Counted from the stretch's first letter, positions 26,192 to 35,084 are shown. The stretch: DNA of 64,000 bases from Streptomyces sp. I05A-00742 (GCF_013055795.1 NZ_JABETO010000015.1:62001-126000); one strand, 5' to 3'. A program made the numbers and translations. Notes: generated by a model not told the origin, from the letters alone.

Positions 26192-27289
26192 TCAACCGGC
26201 CCGCTGAGCAGGGGCGTTCGCCGGGGCGGCCGGGGGAGGCACGGGAAGGGACCCGGCTCCGTTCCCGGCTCCGTCGGTCTCCGCCTGGCGGGCGAAGCGT
26301 TTGGCGAGGACGGCGCAGACCATCAGTTGGAGCTGGTGGAAGAGCATCAGGGGCAGGACGGCGAGGCTGGCGTCGGCTCCGAAGAGGACGGTGGCCATAG
26401 GGAGTCCGGCGGCGAGGCTCTTCTTGGAGCCGGCGAAGACGACGGCGATCCGGTCCTCGCGTCCGAAGCCGAGCCGGCGGGCGCCGAAGCCGGTGAGGGT
26501 GAGCATGAACGCCAGCAGCACCGCTTCGACGCCCAGCAGGGCCAGCAGCCGCCACGGCGTCACCTGGCTCCAGACGCCGCGCACCATGCCGGCGCTGAAC
26601 GCCGCGTAGACGACCAGCAGTACCGAGGTGCGGTCGACGCGGCCCAGGACGGTGCGGTGGCGGGTGAGGAAGCCGCCGACCCAGGGCCGCAGCGACTGGC
26701 CGGCGAGGAAGGGGACCAGCAACTGGAGCACGATCGACAGCAGTGAGTCGAGCGAGAAGCCGGCCCCGCTGTTGCCGAGCAGTGCCGCCGCGAGCAGCGG
26801 TGTGAGGACGATGCCCACGAGGCTGGAGAACGAGCCCGCGCAGATGGCGGCGGCCACGTTGCCGCGGGCGATGGAGGTGAAGGCGATCGACGACTGGACG
26901 GTGGACGGCACCAGGCACAGGAAGAGCAGGCCGTCGTGGAGGCTCGGTGTCAGGACGTAGGGGACGAGGCCGCGGGCGGCGAGCCCGAGCAGGGGGAAGA
27001 CCACGAAGGTGCATATCAGGACCGTCGTGTGCAGTCGCCAGTGCCGCAGCCCCTCCACGGTCTCCCGGGTGGAGAGCCGGGCACCGTAGAGGAAGAAGAG
27101 CAGGGCCACCACGACCTTGGCGGCGCCGTCCGCGACCGTGGCCACCGGGCCGCGGGCGGGCAGCACCACGGCCAGCAGGACCGTGCCGAGCAGCGCGGCG
27201 ATGTAGGGGTCGACGGGTATCCGGGACAGGAGGGCGGGTCGGCGCATGTCCGCCAGCCTGCCTCGGGACAGGCTCATCGGGAACCCCAT
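26192..27289 (-). CDS. Bile acid:sodium symporter (BASS/SBF-like) family transporter
   Basis: A 365-residue membrane protein with about ten hydrophobic segments, starting with PYIAALLGTVLLAVVLPA and KVVVALLFFLYGARLS. The crossover motifs FLCLVPSTVQSSIAFTSIARGN and VVFAGSKKSLAAGLPMATVL are typical of the SBF-like (YfeH type) branch. Substrates of this branch are poorly known and include organic anions. The start could be 27289, 27277 or 27247; none has a strong ribosome-binding site. A LysR gene is divergent 43 bp away, with a perfect palindrome between them, so that regulator probably controls this transporter. Confidence 0.88.
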   Translation of the reverse strand: MGFPMSLSRGRLADMRRPALLSRIPVDPYIAALLGTVLLAVVLPARGPVATVADGAAKVVVALLFFLYGARLSTRETVEGLRHWRLHTTVLICTFVVFPLLGLAARGLVPYVLTPSLHDGLLFLCLVPSTVQSSIAFTSIARGNVAAAICAGSFSSLVGIVLTPLLAAALLGNSGAGFSLDSLLSIVLQLLVPFLAGQSLRPWVGGFLTRHRTVLGRVDRTSVLLVVYAAFSAGMVRGVWSQVTPWRLLALLGVEAVLLAFMLTLTGFGARRLGFGREDRIAVVFAGSKKSLAAGLPMATVLFGADASLAVLPLMLFHQLQLMVCAVLAKRFARQAETDGAGNGAGSLPVPPPAAPANAPAQRAG

Positions 27290-27305
27290 TCACCGCGCTG
27301 ACTGC

Positions 27306-27322
27306 TATCGCGATCCGCGATA
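27306..27322. promoter_or_regulatory. Perfect palindrome between BASS transporter and LysR genes
   Basis: TATCGCGATCCGCGATA is symmetrical about a central T. Its length and T/A ends fit a LysR T-N11-A-type recognition box. It lies 17 bp from the transporter ATG and 10 bp from the lysR ATG, so binding would affect both. Confidence 0.7.
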
Positions 27323-27332
27323 AGCTGGGGTC

Positions 27333-28232
27333 ATGTTCGATCCGGCGCAATTGCGGACCTTCCTGGCCGTCTCCCAGACGCTCAGCTTCACGCAGGCCGC
27401 CCACCGCCTGGGGGTGCGCCAGTCGACCGTCAGCCAGCAGGTGCGCCGGCTGGAGGAGGCGGCCGGGCGGCAGCTGTTCGTCCGCGACACGCACACCGTC
27501 GCGCTGACCGAGGACGGCGAGGCGATGCTCGGCTTCGCCCGCACCATCCTGGAGGCCAACGAACGGGCGGCCCACTGGTTCGCGGGGACGCGGCTGCGCG
27601 GGCGGCTCCGTTTCGGCGCCTCGGAGGACTTCGTCCTGACCCGGCTGCCCGAGGTCCTGGAACGCTTCCGGCGCGACCACCCGGAGGTCGACCTGGAGCT
27701 CACCGTCGACCTGTCGGACACGCTCCACGAGCAGCTGGTCTCCGGGCGCTTCGACCTCGTGCTCGCCAAGCGCCACCCCCGGCAGCCGCAGGAAGACCGG
27801 CTCGAAGGCCGGCTCGTCTGGCGCGACCGCCTGGTGTGGATCGGCAGCGAACGGCTGCGCCTGGACGCCCACCGGCCCCTGCCCCTCGTCGTCTTCCCAC
27901 CCCCGGCGGTGACCCGGGCGCGGGCCCTGGAAGTGCTGGAGCGGCACGGCCGGGCCTGGCGGGTGACCTGTACGAGCCGCAGCCTCAACGGCCTGGTCGC
28001 GGCGGCCCGCGCCGGGCTGGGCGTGATGGCCCACACCCGGGGGATGATCCCGCCCGGCCTGGTGCGCGTGCCGGCCCGCGCCGGGCTGCCCGAGCTCGGC
28101 GCCATCGACGTGGTGCTGCTGCACGGTCCGGGCCGCGAGCGGGACGGCGCCGCCCGCGGCAGCGCGGACGCACTGGCCCGCGCGATCCTGGCGGCCGGCG
28201 ACCGGCTGCACACCCCGGCCGACGACGGCTGA
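27333..28232 (+). CDS. LysR family transcriptional regulator
   Basis: A 299-residue LTTR. Winged HTH at residues 1-60: FDPAQLRTFLAVSQTLSFTQ, AAHRLGVRQSTVSQQVRRLE, followed by the LFVRDTHTVALTEDG wing. The effector-binding domain runs from about residue 90 (LRGRLRFGASEDFVLTRLPE) to the end, with two lobes. It is divergent from the BASS transporter and probably regulates it through the intervening palindrome, with the transported compound as likely inducer. Length and motifs are complete. Confidence 0.95.
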   Translation: MFDPAQLRTFLAVSQTLSFTQAAHRLGVRQSTVSQQVRRLEEAAGRQLFVRDTHTVALTEDGEAMLGFARTILEANERAAHWFAGTRLRGRLRFGASEDFVLTRLPEVLERFRRDHPEVDLELTVDLSDTLHEQLVSGRFDLVLAKRHPRQPQEDRLEGRLVWRDRLVWIGSERLRLDAHRPLPLVVFPPPAVTRARALEVLERHGRAWRVTCTSRSLNGLVAAARAGLGVMAHTRGMIPPGLVRVPARAGLPELGAIDVVLLHGPGRERDGAARGSADALARAILAAGDRLHTPADDG

Positions 28233-28408
28233 GGCACCGCCCCGGCGCCTCCGGCGACTCCCCGCTCCACTCCCCCTGTCGTGGCAGGTCACGGAGATTT
28301 CGTGCAGATACGGTCGAGCCCCGTCCGTGCACTGGAACCTCAGGGTTCGCCGGTATGGGATCGGGTACGGTCACCGGCGCTGTGCGGAGCGTGGCAAGGA
28401 GCGAGGAT

Positions 28409-30241
28409 TTGCGCGAGATCACCGTCCCACCCCTGGTACCGGTACCGTCCGCCGGCAATCTGGCGGACATCGTGTTCGAGCACGCCGCCGTGGACCCCGA
28501 GCGGGTCGCGTTCGGCCGCAAGGAGGCGGACGGCTGGCGGGACGTGACCGCGAGGGCCTTCCGGGACGAGGTCATGGCCGTGGCCAAGGGCCTGCTCGCG
28601 CAGGGCGTCCGCGACGGCGACCGGGTCGCGATCGTCTCCCGGACGCGCTACGAGTGGACGCTCTTCGACTTCGCCCTCTGGTGTGTCGGCGCCCAGTCCG
28701 TACCGCTGTACCCGGCGTCCTCCGCCGAGCAGCTCTTCTGGACCCTGCACGACGCGGAGGTCTCCGCCTGCGTCGTCGAGCACGAGGACCACGCCATGAC
28801 CGTCGGTTCTGTCGTCGACCGGCTGCCGGGCCTGCACCGGCTCTGGCAGCTGGACGCGGGCGCCGTCGAGGAGCTGACGGAGGCCGGTGCCGGGATCGAC
28901 GACGAGGAGGTCCACCGGCGGCGCAGAGCGGTCACCCCCGACTCGCCGGCCACCGTCCTCTACACCGCGGGTACCACGGGCCGACCCAAGGGCTGCGTCC
29001 TCACCCACGCCAACTTCATGGCGGAGACCGACAACATCGTCCGGCGCTTCGGCCCCGTCTTCAGCCCGCCCTCCGGGGAGGAGGCGGGCACCCTGCTCGT
29101 CCTGCCGCTCGCCCATATCCTCGGCCGGATGGTGCAGGTCGCCGCCGTGCGCGCCGGGGTCAGGGTGGGCCACCAGGCGCGGACCTCGGGGCCGGTGCTG
29201 CTGCCCGAGCTGCGGAGCTTCCGTCCGACGTTCCTGGCCACGGTCCCATACCTGTTCGAGAAGATCTTCGCCGCGGCCCGGCGCGAGGCGGAGCGGGCGG
29301 GCAAGGAGCGGCCGTTCGACAAGGCCGTGGAGGTGGCCGTGCGCTACGCGAGCGCGCTGGAGGACCGGGCGTTCGGCACCGGCCCGGGACCGGGGACCGC
29401 GCTGCGCGTGCAACGGCAGGTGTTCGACAAGCTGGTCTACTCCAAGATCCGGGAGAGCCTGGGCGGACGGATGCGGTTCGCGCTGTCGGGCGGTGCCGTC
29501 CTGGAACGGCGCCTCGGCCTGTTCTTCGCGGGCGCCGGGATCACCCTCGTCGAGGGCTACGGCCTGACGGAGAGCACGGCCGCCGCGACGGCCAACCCCC
29601 CGGAGCGCCCGCGCTTCGGCACGGTCGGCCCACCCGTCCCCGGCACGAGCGTGCGCATCGCGGACGACGGCGAGGTGTTGCTGCGCGGCGGACACGTCTT
29701 CGCCGGGTACCTGGACGACCCGCGCGGCACCGGGACGGTGTTCCGCGACGGATGGCTGGCGACCGGGGACCTGGGCGTGCTCGACGACGACGGGTATCTG
29801 ACGATAAGAGGCCGCAAGACGGAGACGCTGGTGACCTGCGGCGGGACGGGTGTCCTGCCGTCGGCGCCGGAGGAACGGGTCCGGGCGCACCCGCTCGTCG
29901 ACCGCTGTCTCGTCGTGGGCAACGGCCGCCCCTTCCTCGCCGCGCTGATCACGCTGGACCGCCCGGCCGTCGCGCACTGGTTCGCGATGCGGGAGCGGCC
30001 CGTCCCGCCGCCCGGCGAGCTGGTGCGCGACCCGGAGCTGGAGGCGGAGATCCGGGAGGCCGTGGTGGCCGCCAACGCGCAGGCGCCGCCGGACGAGTCG
30101 ATCCGGACGTTCCGGATCCTCACCGGACAGTTCACCGAGGAGCAGGGGCTGCTGACGCCCACCATGAAGCTCAAACGGCGCGCCATAGAGAAGACGTACG
30201 CCACCGAGGTCGACGCCCTCTACCAGCACACCGCGTTCTGA
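28409..30241 (+). CDS. AMP-dependent long-chain fatty acyl-CoA ligase (FadD-like)
   Basis: About 610 residues. It activates fatty acids to acyl-adenylate and then acyl-CoA. The ATP-binding motif is YTAGTTGRPKG, then VEGYGLTES, GWLATGDLG and KRRAIEKTY near the C-terminus. The reading frame is open far upstream, but TTG 28409 is chosen: AAGGAG (28396-28401) is 7 bp upstream, and the family's usual N-terminus (M-R-E-F/I-T/S-x-P-x-L) begins exactly there. After the signature, TCGGTGVLPSAPEERVR replaces the more usual TAGGKNVxPxxLE, so substrate handling may differ. The next gene, an aldo/keto reductase, begins 135 bp downstream. Confidence 0.9.
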   Translation: MREITVPPLVPVPSAGNLADIVFEHAAVDPERVAFGRKEADGWRDVTARAFRDEVMAVAKGLLAQGVRDGDRVAIVSRTRYEWTLFDFALWCVGAQSVPLYPASSAEQLFWTLHDAEVSACVVEHEDHAMTVGSVVDRLPGLHRLWQLDAGAVEELTEAGAGIDDEEVHRRRRAVTPDSPATVLYTAGTTGRPKGCVLTHANFMAETDNIVRRFGPVFSPPSGEEAGTLLVLPLAHILGRMVQVAAVRAGVRVGHQARTSGPVLLPELRSFRPTFLATVPYLFEKIFAAARREAERAGKERPFDKAVEVAVRYASALEDRAFGTGPGPGTALRVQRQVFDKLVYSKIRESLGGRMRFALSGGAVLERRLGLFFAGAGITLVEGYGLTESTAAATANPPERPRFGTVGPPVPGTSVRIADDGEVLLRGGHVFAGYLDDPRGTGTVFRDGWLATGDLGVLDDDGYLTIRGRKTETLVTCGGTGVLPSAPEERVRAHPLVDRCLVVGNGRPFLAALITLDRPAVAHWFAMRERPVPPPGELVRDPELEAEIREAVVAANAQAPPDESIRTFRILTGQFTEEQGLLTPTMKLKRRAIEKTYATEVDALYQHTAF

Positions 30242-30375
30242 CAAGCTCCCGCCGAACCCGGAGAACGCCCGTACTCGGTGCTCGGGAAATCCATGGGATG
30301 CACGGGAATGGGCAGGTCCGCTTTCTTGTTGACGCCTGGAGCAAGCAGCCGTCAGCACGTAAGGAACGATCGCTT

Positions 30376-31218
30376 GTGAGCAAGGTCCCTTCCATCACCC
30401 TCAACAACGGTGTGCGCATGCCGCAGCTCGGCTACGGCGTCTGGCAGGTGCCGGACGACGAGGCCACCGCCGCCGTGACCAACGCCCTGGAGGCGGGGTA
30501 CCGCAGCATCGACACCGCTGCGGTCTACCAGAACGAGGAGGGCACGGGAAAGGCCATCGCCGCCTCGGGCATCGCCCGCGAGGACCTTTTCGTCACGACC
30601 AAACTGTGGAACAGCGCCTCCGAGACCTGGACGCGTGACAACGTCCTGCGCGAGTTCGACGCCTCCCTGTCCCGGCTCGGCCTGGACCATGTGGACCTCT
30701 ACCTGCTCCACTGGCCGCGCCCGATGCGCGAGGACTACGTCACCATCCTGCGCGCCTTCGCCGAGATCGCGGAGAGCGGCCGGGCCCGGGCCGTCGGTGT
30801 CTCCAACTTCCAGCCCGAGCACCTGAAGCGCGTGCTGGAGGAGACCCCGGTCGTCCCCGCCGTCAACCAGGTGGAGCTGCACCCCTACCACCAGCAGGCC
30901 GCGCTGCGCGCGTTCCACGCCGACCACGGCATCGTCACCGAGGCGTGGTCGCCGCTGGGCCAGGGCAAGGAGCTCCTGGGCGACCCCGTCGTCACCCGCG
31001 TCGCCGCAAAGCACGGCCGGACCCCCGCGCAGACCGTGCTGCGCTGGCACCTCCAGCTCGGCCACGTGGCCATCCCCAAGTCCGTGACCCCGGAGCGCAT
31101 CCGCGAGAACATCGACGTCTTCGGCTTCGAGCTGGACGGCGAGGACATGGCGGCGTTCTCCGCCCTCGACAGCGGCACCCGGCTCGGGCCGCACCCCGAC
31201 ACCTTCGACGAGTCCTGA
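30376..31218 (+). CDS. Aldo/keto reductase (2,5-diketo-gluconate reductase type)
   Basis: A 280-residue NADPH-dependent (alpha/beta)8 barrel. The catalytic tetrad is readable: Asp in SIDTAAVYQNEEG, Tyr in the same segment, Lys in VTTKLWN, His in YLLHWPRP. Cofactor motifs IPKSVTPERIRENIDVF and GVSNFQPEHL are present. GTG 30376 follows AAGGAAC at 9 bp and starts the family's SITLNNGVRMPQLGYGVW. It reduces small aldehydes and ketones; the natural substrate is unknown. A very strong hairpin ends the transcript. Confidence 0.94.
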   Translation: MSKVPSITLNNGVRMPQLGYGVWQVPDDEATAAVTNALEAGYRSIDTAAVYQNEEGTGKAIAASGIAREDLFVTTKLWNSASETWTRDNVLREFDASLSRLGLDHVDLYLLHWPRPMREDYVTILRAFAEIAESGRARAVGVSNFQPEHLKRVLEETPVVPAVNQVELHPYHQQAALRAFHADHGIVTEAWSPLGQGKELLGDPVVTRVAAKHGRTPAQTVLRWHLQLGHVAIPKSVTPERIRENIDVFGFELDGEDMAAFSALDSGTRLGPHPDTFDES

Positions 31219-31258
31219 GCACCCCTCGGGGTTCGAAGGACTCCCGGAGGAGTTCCGA

Positions 31259-31304
31259 GAGACCCCGTCCGTGTACCGCGGGGGCAGTACACGGGCGGGG
31301 TCTC
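31259..31304. terminator. Strong bidirectional hairpin after the aldo/keto reductase
   Basis: An 18-bp stem with one G-U pair (31259-31276 with 31287-31304) and a 10-base loop. It lies between the converging aldo/keto reductase and pterin dehydratase genes and can terminate both. Confidence 0.8.
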
Positions 31305-31385
31305 GGCAGGCCGGTCCCGCAACCGCAGGACGACCCCATAACCCGCAAACGGGCGTGACCCGCAGGCCGGTCCCGTACCCGCAGG

Positions 31386-31694
31386 TCAGCCCCGCGCCCC
31401 GTGCCCGGAGGCCACCGCCTCGATCCTCCGCGCGAGCTCGATGTCCAGGCCGGTCACCTTTCCGCCCACACTGTGCGTGTTGACGGCGATATCCACCTTG
31501 TTGTATCCCAGGGTGATCTCGGCGTGATGCCCCAACTCCTCCTGGGTCACAGAGATATGGAGCACCAGAGCCGCCGCCGGGGCATGCCCGGCGAAGGTGT
31601 ACGTGCGGCGCAGCAGCACCCCGTCCGACGACCAGCCGGGGAGCTCCCGGAGGCGGTCCTCGACGTCCTTCTGCGACAGCGGTTCGACCGTCAT
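31386..31694 (-). CDS. phhB: Pterin-4a-carbinolamine dehydratase
   Basis: A 102-residue PCD/DCoH-like protein that dehydrates 4a-hydroxytetrahydropterin to recycle the pterin cofactor, or serves molybdopterin-related chemistry. The active-site strand reads EELGHHAEITLGYNKVDIAV, with the conserved His pair, and VGGKVTGLDIELARRIE ends the domain. The frame is open upstream, but ATG 31694 is preceded by AAAGGA and gives the standard length. No aromatic amino acid hydroxylase was found in the window. It converges on the aldo/keto reductase. Confidence 0.92.
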   Translation of the reverse strand: MTVEPLSQKDVEDRLRELPGWSSDGVLLRRTYTFAGHAPAAALVLHISVTQEELGHHAEITLGYNKVDIAVNTHSVGGKVTGLDIELARRIEAVASGHGARG

Positions 31695-31814
31695 GACAGC
31701 GATCCTTTCTCGGATTCGTCGCGCCCGTGCACCGTGTCCGCCGGTACCCCAAGCCTCCCACGGGGCGGGGGTTGTTTCGCGTCGACTTGAGGGATTCCGG
31801 GTTACGGTCGCGGC

Positions 31815-32621
31815 ATGACGACTACTGCGACCGAGACGGGCCGCCACGTGGGTCCACTGCTGCGCTCGTGGCGGAGCCGCCGTCGGATCAGCCAGCTGGA
31901 ACTGGCCCTGCGCGCGGACTCCTCGGCCCGGCACATCAGCTTCATAGAGACGGGCCGGTCCCGGCCGAGCGAGGAGATGGTGCTGCGCCTCGCGGACCAC
32001 TTGGACGTTCCGGTGCGGGAGCGGAACACCCTGCTCGTCGCCGCGGGCTACGCACCGCACTTTCCGGAACGCGCGCTGGACGACCCGGCCCTGGGGGGAA
32101 TGCGCGAGGGGCTGGAGCAGCTGCTCCGCGGCTACGAGCCGTTCCCCGCGCTGGTCGTCGACGGCACCTACCAGGTGTTGGCGGCCAACCAGGGGGTCGC
32201 CCTGCTGATGGAGGGCGTCTCCGAGGAGCTGCTCACGCCGCCGCTGAACTCCATGCGGCTCACCCTCCACCCGCGGGGCATGGCGCCGCGGATCCGCAAC
32301 TTCATGGAGTGGCGCTGCCATCTGCTGCACCAGATGGACCGCCAGCTGGCCCTGATGCGGTCGGCACCGCTGCGTGCCCTGTACGACGAGGTCACCGGCT
32401 TCCCCATGCCGGACCCCTGTGGCGAGGAGCGGATGGCCGACCGGTCCGTGCCCGTCGCGCTCCCGATGGTGATCGAGCACGGCGGCCGGACGCTGTCGTT
32501 CATCTCCACCATCGCCACCTTCAACACCCCGCTGGACGTGACCGTCTCCGAGCTGGCGCTGGAGACCTTCCTCCCCGCCGACCCGGAGACGGCCGCGTAC
32601 CTCCGGGGGCTCACGCCGTAG
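31815..32621 (+). CDS. XRE regulator with MmyB-like ligand domain
   Basis: A 268-residue regulator. The HTH_3 domain is residues 10-70 (LLRSWRSRRRISQLELALRA, then SSARHISFIETGRSRPSEEM). The MmyB-like domain from about residue 95 has GYEPFPALVVDGTYQVLAAN, LTLHPRGMAPRIRNF and TISTIATFNTPLDVTVSEL-type segments. The MmyB fold can bind fatty acids and is abundant in Streptomyces. A TACGGT -10-like box lies six bases before the ATG and no ribosome-binding site is visible, so translation may be leaderless. The 3' end overlaps the convergent SnoaL-like gene by 11 bp. Such regulators often control an adjacent divergent reductase; here the neighbour is pterin dehydratase. Confidence 0.92.
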   Translation: MTTTATETGRHVGPLLRSWRSRRRISQLELALRADSSARHISFIETGRSRPSEEMVLRLADHLDVPVRERNTLLVAAGYAPHFPERALDDPALGGMREGLEQLLRGYEPFPALVVDGTYQVLAANQGVALLMEGVSEELLTPPLNSMRLTLHPRGMAPRIRNFMEWRCHLLHQMDRQLALMRSAPLRALYDEVTGFPMPDPCGEERMADRSVPVALPMVIEHGGRTLSFISTIATFNTPLDVTVSELALETFLPADPETAAYLRGLTP

Positions 32622-32979
32622 CGGGGACCCGGTCCAGAAAGCCGAGGACGCTGCGGATGCGGCCGTCCTCGGCGAGCACGGCCACGTCGGATCCGGCGGC
32701 GGGAGCGGAGCCGTCGGCGGTGGAGACCAGCTCCCAGCCGAAGCGGACGGTGTTGTGGTGCCCGTCCGGTTCGCCGGAAAGCCGGAACTCGAAGCCGGGG
32801 AACTGCTCGTGGGCGGCGGCTATCACGGCGGCGATCCGCTCGTGGCCGGTGACGTCGGCCATCGGGTCGGTGTAGGAGCCGTCCTCCGTCCAGGCGGCGG
32901 CGACGGCCCCGGCGAGGGAGGCCGCGTCGGCGTTCCAGGCGGCGAAGTAACGGGTGAGGGCGGTCTCGTACGCGGACAT
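32611..32979 (-). CDS. SnoaL-like/NTF2-fold protein
   Basis: A 122-residue alpha+beta cone-fold protein (YETALTRYFAAWNADAASLA, WTEDGSYTDPMADVTG, then the HNTVRFGWELVSTADGS strands). SnoaL-type proteins act as cyclases or isomerases or as ligand-binding proteins of unknown role. ATG 32979 follows AAGGAG at 11 bp. An alternative start at 33009 would add ten residues. A TACCT-CCC-AGGTA palindrome lies about 105 bp upstream. It overlaps the end of the XRE gene. Confidence 0.82.
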   Translation of the reverse strand: MSAYETALTRYFAAWNADAASLAGAVAAAWTEDGSYTDPMADVTGHERIAAVIAAAHEQFPGFEFRLSGEPDGHHNTVRFGWELVSTADGSAPAAGSDVAVLAEDGRIRSVLGFLDRVPATA

Positions 32980-33083
32980 GGTCCAACTCTCCTTGTGCTG
33001 AAGTTCCATGGGGCCTCCGAACCCGAGCGCCCCGGGTCCGGAGGCATGACCACAGCCTGCCCGGTGCGGGGGCGGGCGGCGAT

Positions 33084-33096
33084 TACCTCCCAGGTA
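33084..33096. promoter_or_regulatory. TACCT-CCC-AGGTA palindrome upstream of the SnoaL-like gene
   Basis: A perfect 5-bp inverted repeat with a 3-bp spacer, of the kind seen at HxlR/MarR-type operators. No HxlR gene is adjacent in the window, so the regulator would act from elsewhere or be the neighbouring XRE protein. Confidence 0.4.
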
Positions 33097-33107
33097 GCGG
33101 CCTGCTG

Positions 33108-33135
33108 AATCAGCCCGTCCGGCGTTTGAGGACAA
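33108..33135. repeat. Common Streptomyces intergenic repeat
   Basis: The stretch containing CAGCCCGTCCGGCGTTTGAG matches a short sequence that I recall as occurring many times between genes in Streptomyces chromosomes. It lies just past the stop of the response regulator gene. Its role is unknown; it may mark transcript ends. Confidence 0.5.
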
Positions 33136-33166
33136 CCGCGCGCAGGCTCCCGTGAGGACCCGCACG

Positions 33167-33820
33167 TCAGCCCGTACCGAGCCCCGCGTCCCGCGCGCAC
33201 AGCGCGGCCTGCACCCGGTTGCCCACCTCCAGCGCCGCCAGGATCCGGCTGACGTGTGCCTTGACCGTGCTCTCCCGCATCCCCAGCGCGGTGGCGATCT
33301 CGGCGTTGGACGCGCCGCCGCCGAGCAGTGCGAGGACGTCGGTCTCGCGGGGCGTCAGGCGTTCCACCCGGGCCCGGGCCGCGCGGCCGGCCGGGGGGGC
33401 CGCGTCGTGGTAGCGGTCGATGAGGCGGCGGGCGGCGTGGGGGTGCAGCATCGCCTGGCCTGCCGCGACGACCTCCACGGCGCGGACGATCTCCGCGGGG
33501 TCGGTGTCCTTGAGGAGGAACCCGGACGCCCCGGCGGCGAGCGCGTCGTAGACGTACTGGTCGAGGTCGAAGGTGGTCAGCACGACGACCTGCGGCGGGT
33601 CCGGCAGGGCGCGCAGCCGGCGGGTGGCCTCGATGCCGTCCATGCGGGGCATCCGGACGTCCATCAGGGCCACGTCGATCCGGTGGGTGCGGGCGAGCTC
33701 CAACGCCTCGGTCCCGTCGGCCCCCTGGGCGGCGACGGCGATGCCCGGGGCGTCGTCGAGGATGTCGGCGAGGGCGAGCCGGACCAGCCGGTCGTCGTCC
33801 ACGATCATGGTCCGGATCAT
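33167..33820 (-). CDS. NarL/LuxR-family response regulator
   Basis: A 217-residue two-domain regulator. Receiver: acidic pocket DDD near residues 8-10, phospho-acceptor Asp in DVALMDVRMPRMDG, Thr in VVLTTFD and Lys in FLLKDTDP. The GerE-type HTH at the C-terminus is LTPRETDVLALLGGGASNAE, then IATALGMRESTVKAHVSRIL. It overlaps its kinase gene by 4 bp (ATGA), so the pair is translationally coupled. Its output genes are unknown; the divergent methyltransferase and APC permease are candidates. Confidence 0.95.
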   Translation of the reverse strand: MIRTMIVDDDRLVRLALADILDDAPGIAVAAQGADGTEALELARTHRIDVALMDVRMPRMDGIEATRRLRALPDPPQVVVLTTFDLDQYVYDALAAGASGFLLKDTDPAEIVRAVEVVAAGQAMLHPHAARRLIDRYHDAAPPAGRAARARVERLTPRETDVLALLGGGASNAEIATALGMRESTVKAHVSRILAALEVGNRVQAALCARDAGLGTG

Positions 33821-34953
33821 GCTGCTCCCGATGCCTGCCGGCCGGTCCCGGGGAAGGTCGCGGCCATGCGCCAGCCCCCGTTGCCGGACGGTCCGTATTC
33901 CAGTCGGCCGCCGAGCGCGGTCACGCGTTCGGTCAGCCCGACGAGACCGTATCCGCTGCCGAGGCCCGCGGCCTCGGACGGGGTGCCGGCGACGTTGTGG
34001 ACCTCGACGGTGGAGTCCGGCGGCCCGTAGCGGACGGTGACCCGGACGGGGGCGCCGGAGGCGTGCTTGCGGGCGTTGGTCAGGGCCTCCTGGACGACGC
34101 GGTGGACGGCGAGGCGGTGGCTGACCGGGACGGACTCGCTGCTGCCCGCGATGTCCGCCTCGACCGTCTGTCCGGCCGCGCGCGCCTCCGCCAGCAGCTC
34201 CGACAGCTCGCGCAGTCCCGGGACCCGGCGGTCCGCCGCGTCCGGCTCCTCGGTGTGGCGCAGCGCCCCGAGGACGTCGCGCAGGTCGGCGAGGGCCTCG
34301 GTGGAGGTGGTGCGGAGCAGTCCCAGCCGTTCGGCGACCGGTTCGGGGAGTCCGGTGGCGCGGCGTTGCAGGGCTCCGGCGTGCAGGGCGAGGACGGTCA
34401 GCCGGTGGGCGAGGACGTCGTGCATCTCGGCGGCGATGCGGGCGCGTTCGCCGAGCCGGGCCTGTTCGGCCCGGAGTTCACGCTCGACGCGTAGGTGCTC
34501 GACCTGTTCGTCGAGGGCGGCGACCAGCCGTTGGTGGCTGCCGGCCCACAGGCCGAGGGCGAGGACCGCCGCCAGGGGCATGAAGGGGCCGTAGAGGTGC
34601 ATGGTCCACAGGTTCTGGTGGTCGTCGGCGAAGCGGTTGCCGATCATGGCGACGGCCACGCAGAAGAGGGCCGGCACGAGCCGGCCGCGGCGGACGGACC
34701 GGAAGAGGACGACCAGCAGCGGCGGGGCGATGCCGGACACCACGGCGGTGGCGACGGTGACGGCCGCGGCGGACACCGGGTACCGCGCGCGGAGGGCCAC
34801 GGCGGCGGTCGCGGCGGCGGCGAGGGCGACGCGGAGGCTGAGCCAGTCGGCCCCGGCCTGCACGTACGCCTCCTGCACCGACAGGACGCCGACCACGCCG
34901 ACGACGAGGACCTCGGCCCACCAGGGCCACTTCCGGTTGGTCACATTGAGCAC
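33817..34953 (-). CDS. Sensor histidine kinase (HisKA_3 type)
   Basis: A 378-residue NarX/DesK-like kinase. The N-terminal half has four or five short hydrophobic helices (WAEVLVVGVVGVLSVQEAY, VAVALRARYPV region, MPLAAVLALGLWAG) and no large extracellular loop, suggesting it senses a membrane or intramembrane cue. The dimerisation/phospho-acceptor helix is RIAAEMHDVLAHRLTVLALH, and the ATP-binding domain has VVQEALTNARKHA and GSGYGLVGLTERV. It is co-transcribed with its response regulator. The upstream gene, a methyltransferase, is divergent. Confidence 0.94.
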   Translation of the reverse strand: MLNVTNRKWPWWAEVLVVGVVGVLSVQEAYVQAGADWLSLRVALAAAATAAVALRARYPVSAAAVTVATAVVSGIAPPLLVVLFRSVRRGRLVPALFCVAVAMIGNRFADDHQNLWTMHLYGPFMPLAAVLALGLWAGSHQRLVAALDEQVEHLRVERELRAEQARLGERARIAAEMHDVLAHRLTVLALHAGALQRRATGLPEPVAERLGLLRTTSTEALADLRDVLGALRHTEEPDAADRRVPGLRELSELLAEARAAGQTVEADIAGSSESVPVSHRLAVHRVVQEALTNARKHASGAPVRVTVRYGPPDSTVEVHNVAGTPSEAAGLGSGYGLVGLTERVTALGGRLEYGPSGNGGWRMAATFPGTGRQASGAA

Positions 34954-35084
34954 CTGCCCAGCGTAGGCAGGGGGCGGCGCGCGGACGTCGGCCGTTCGGG
35001 CACGCGGACCCCCGACTTCGGTAGGGGGTTCGCGGTGACCGTCGGCCGATGGCCGGGGCTTTTCCCGTACCTAGCGTCGTGGCC

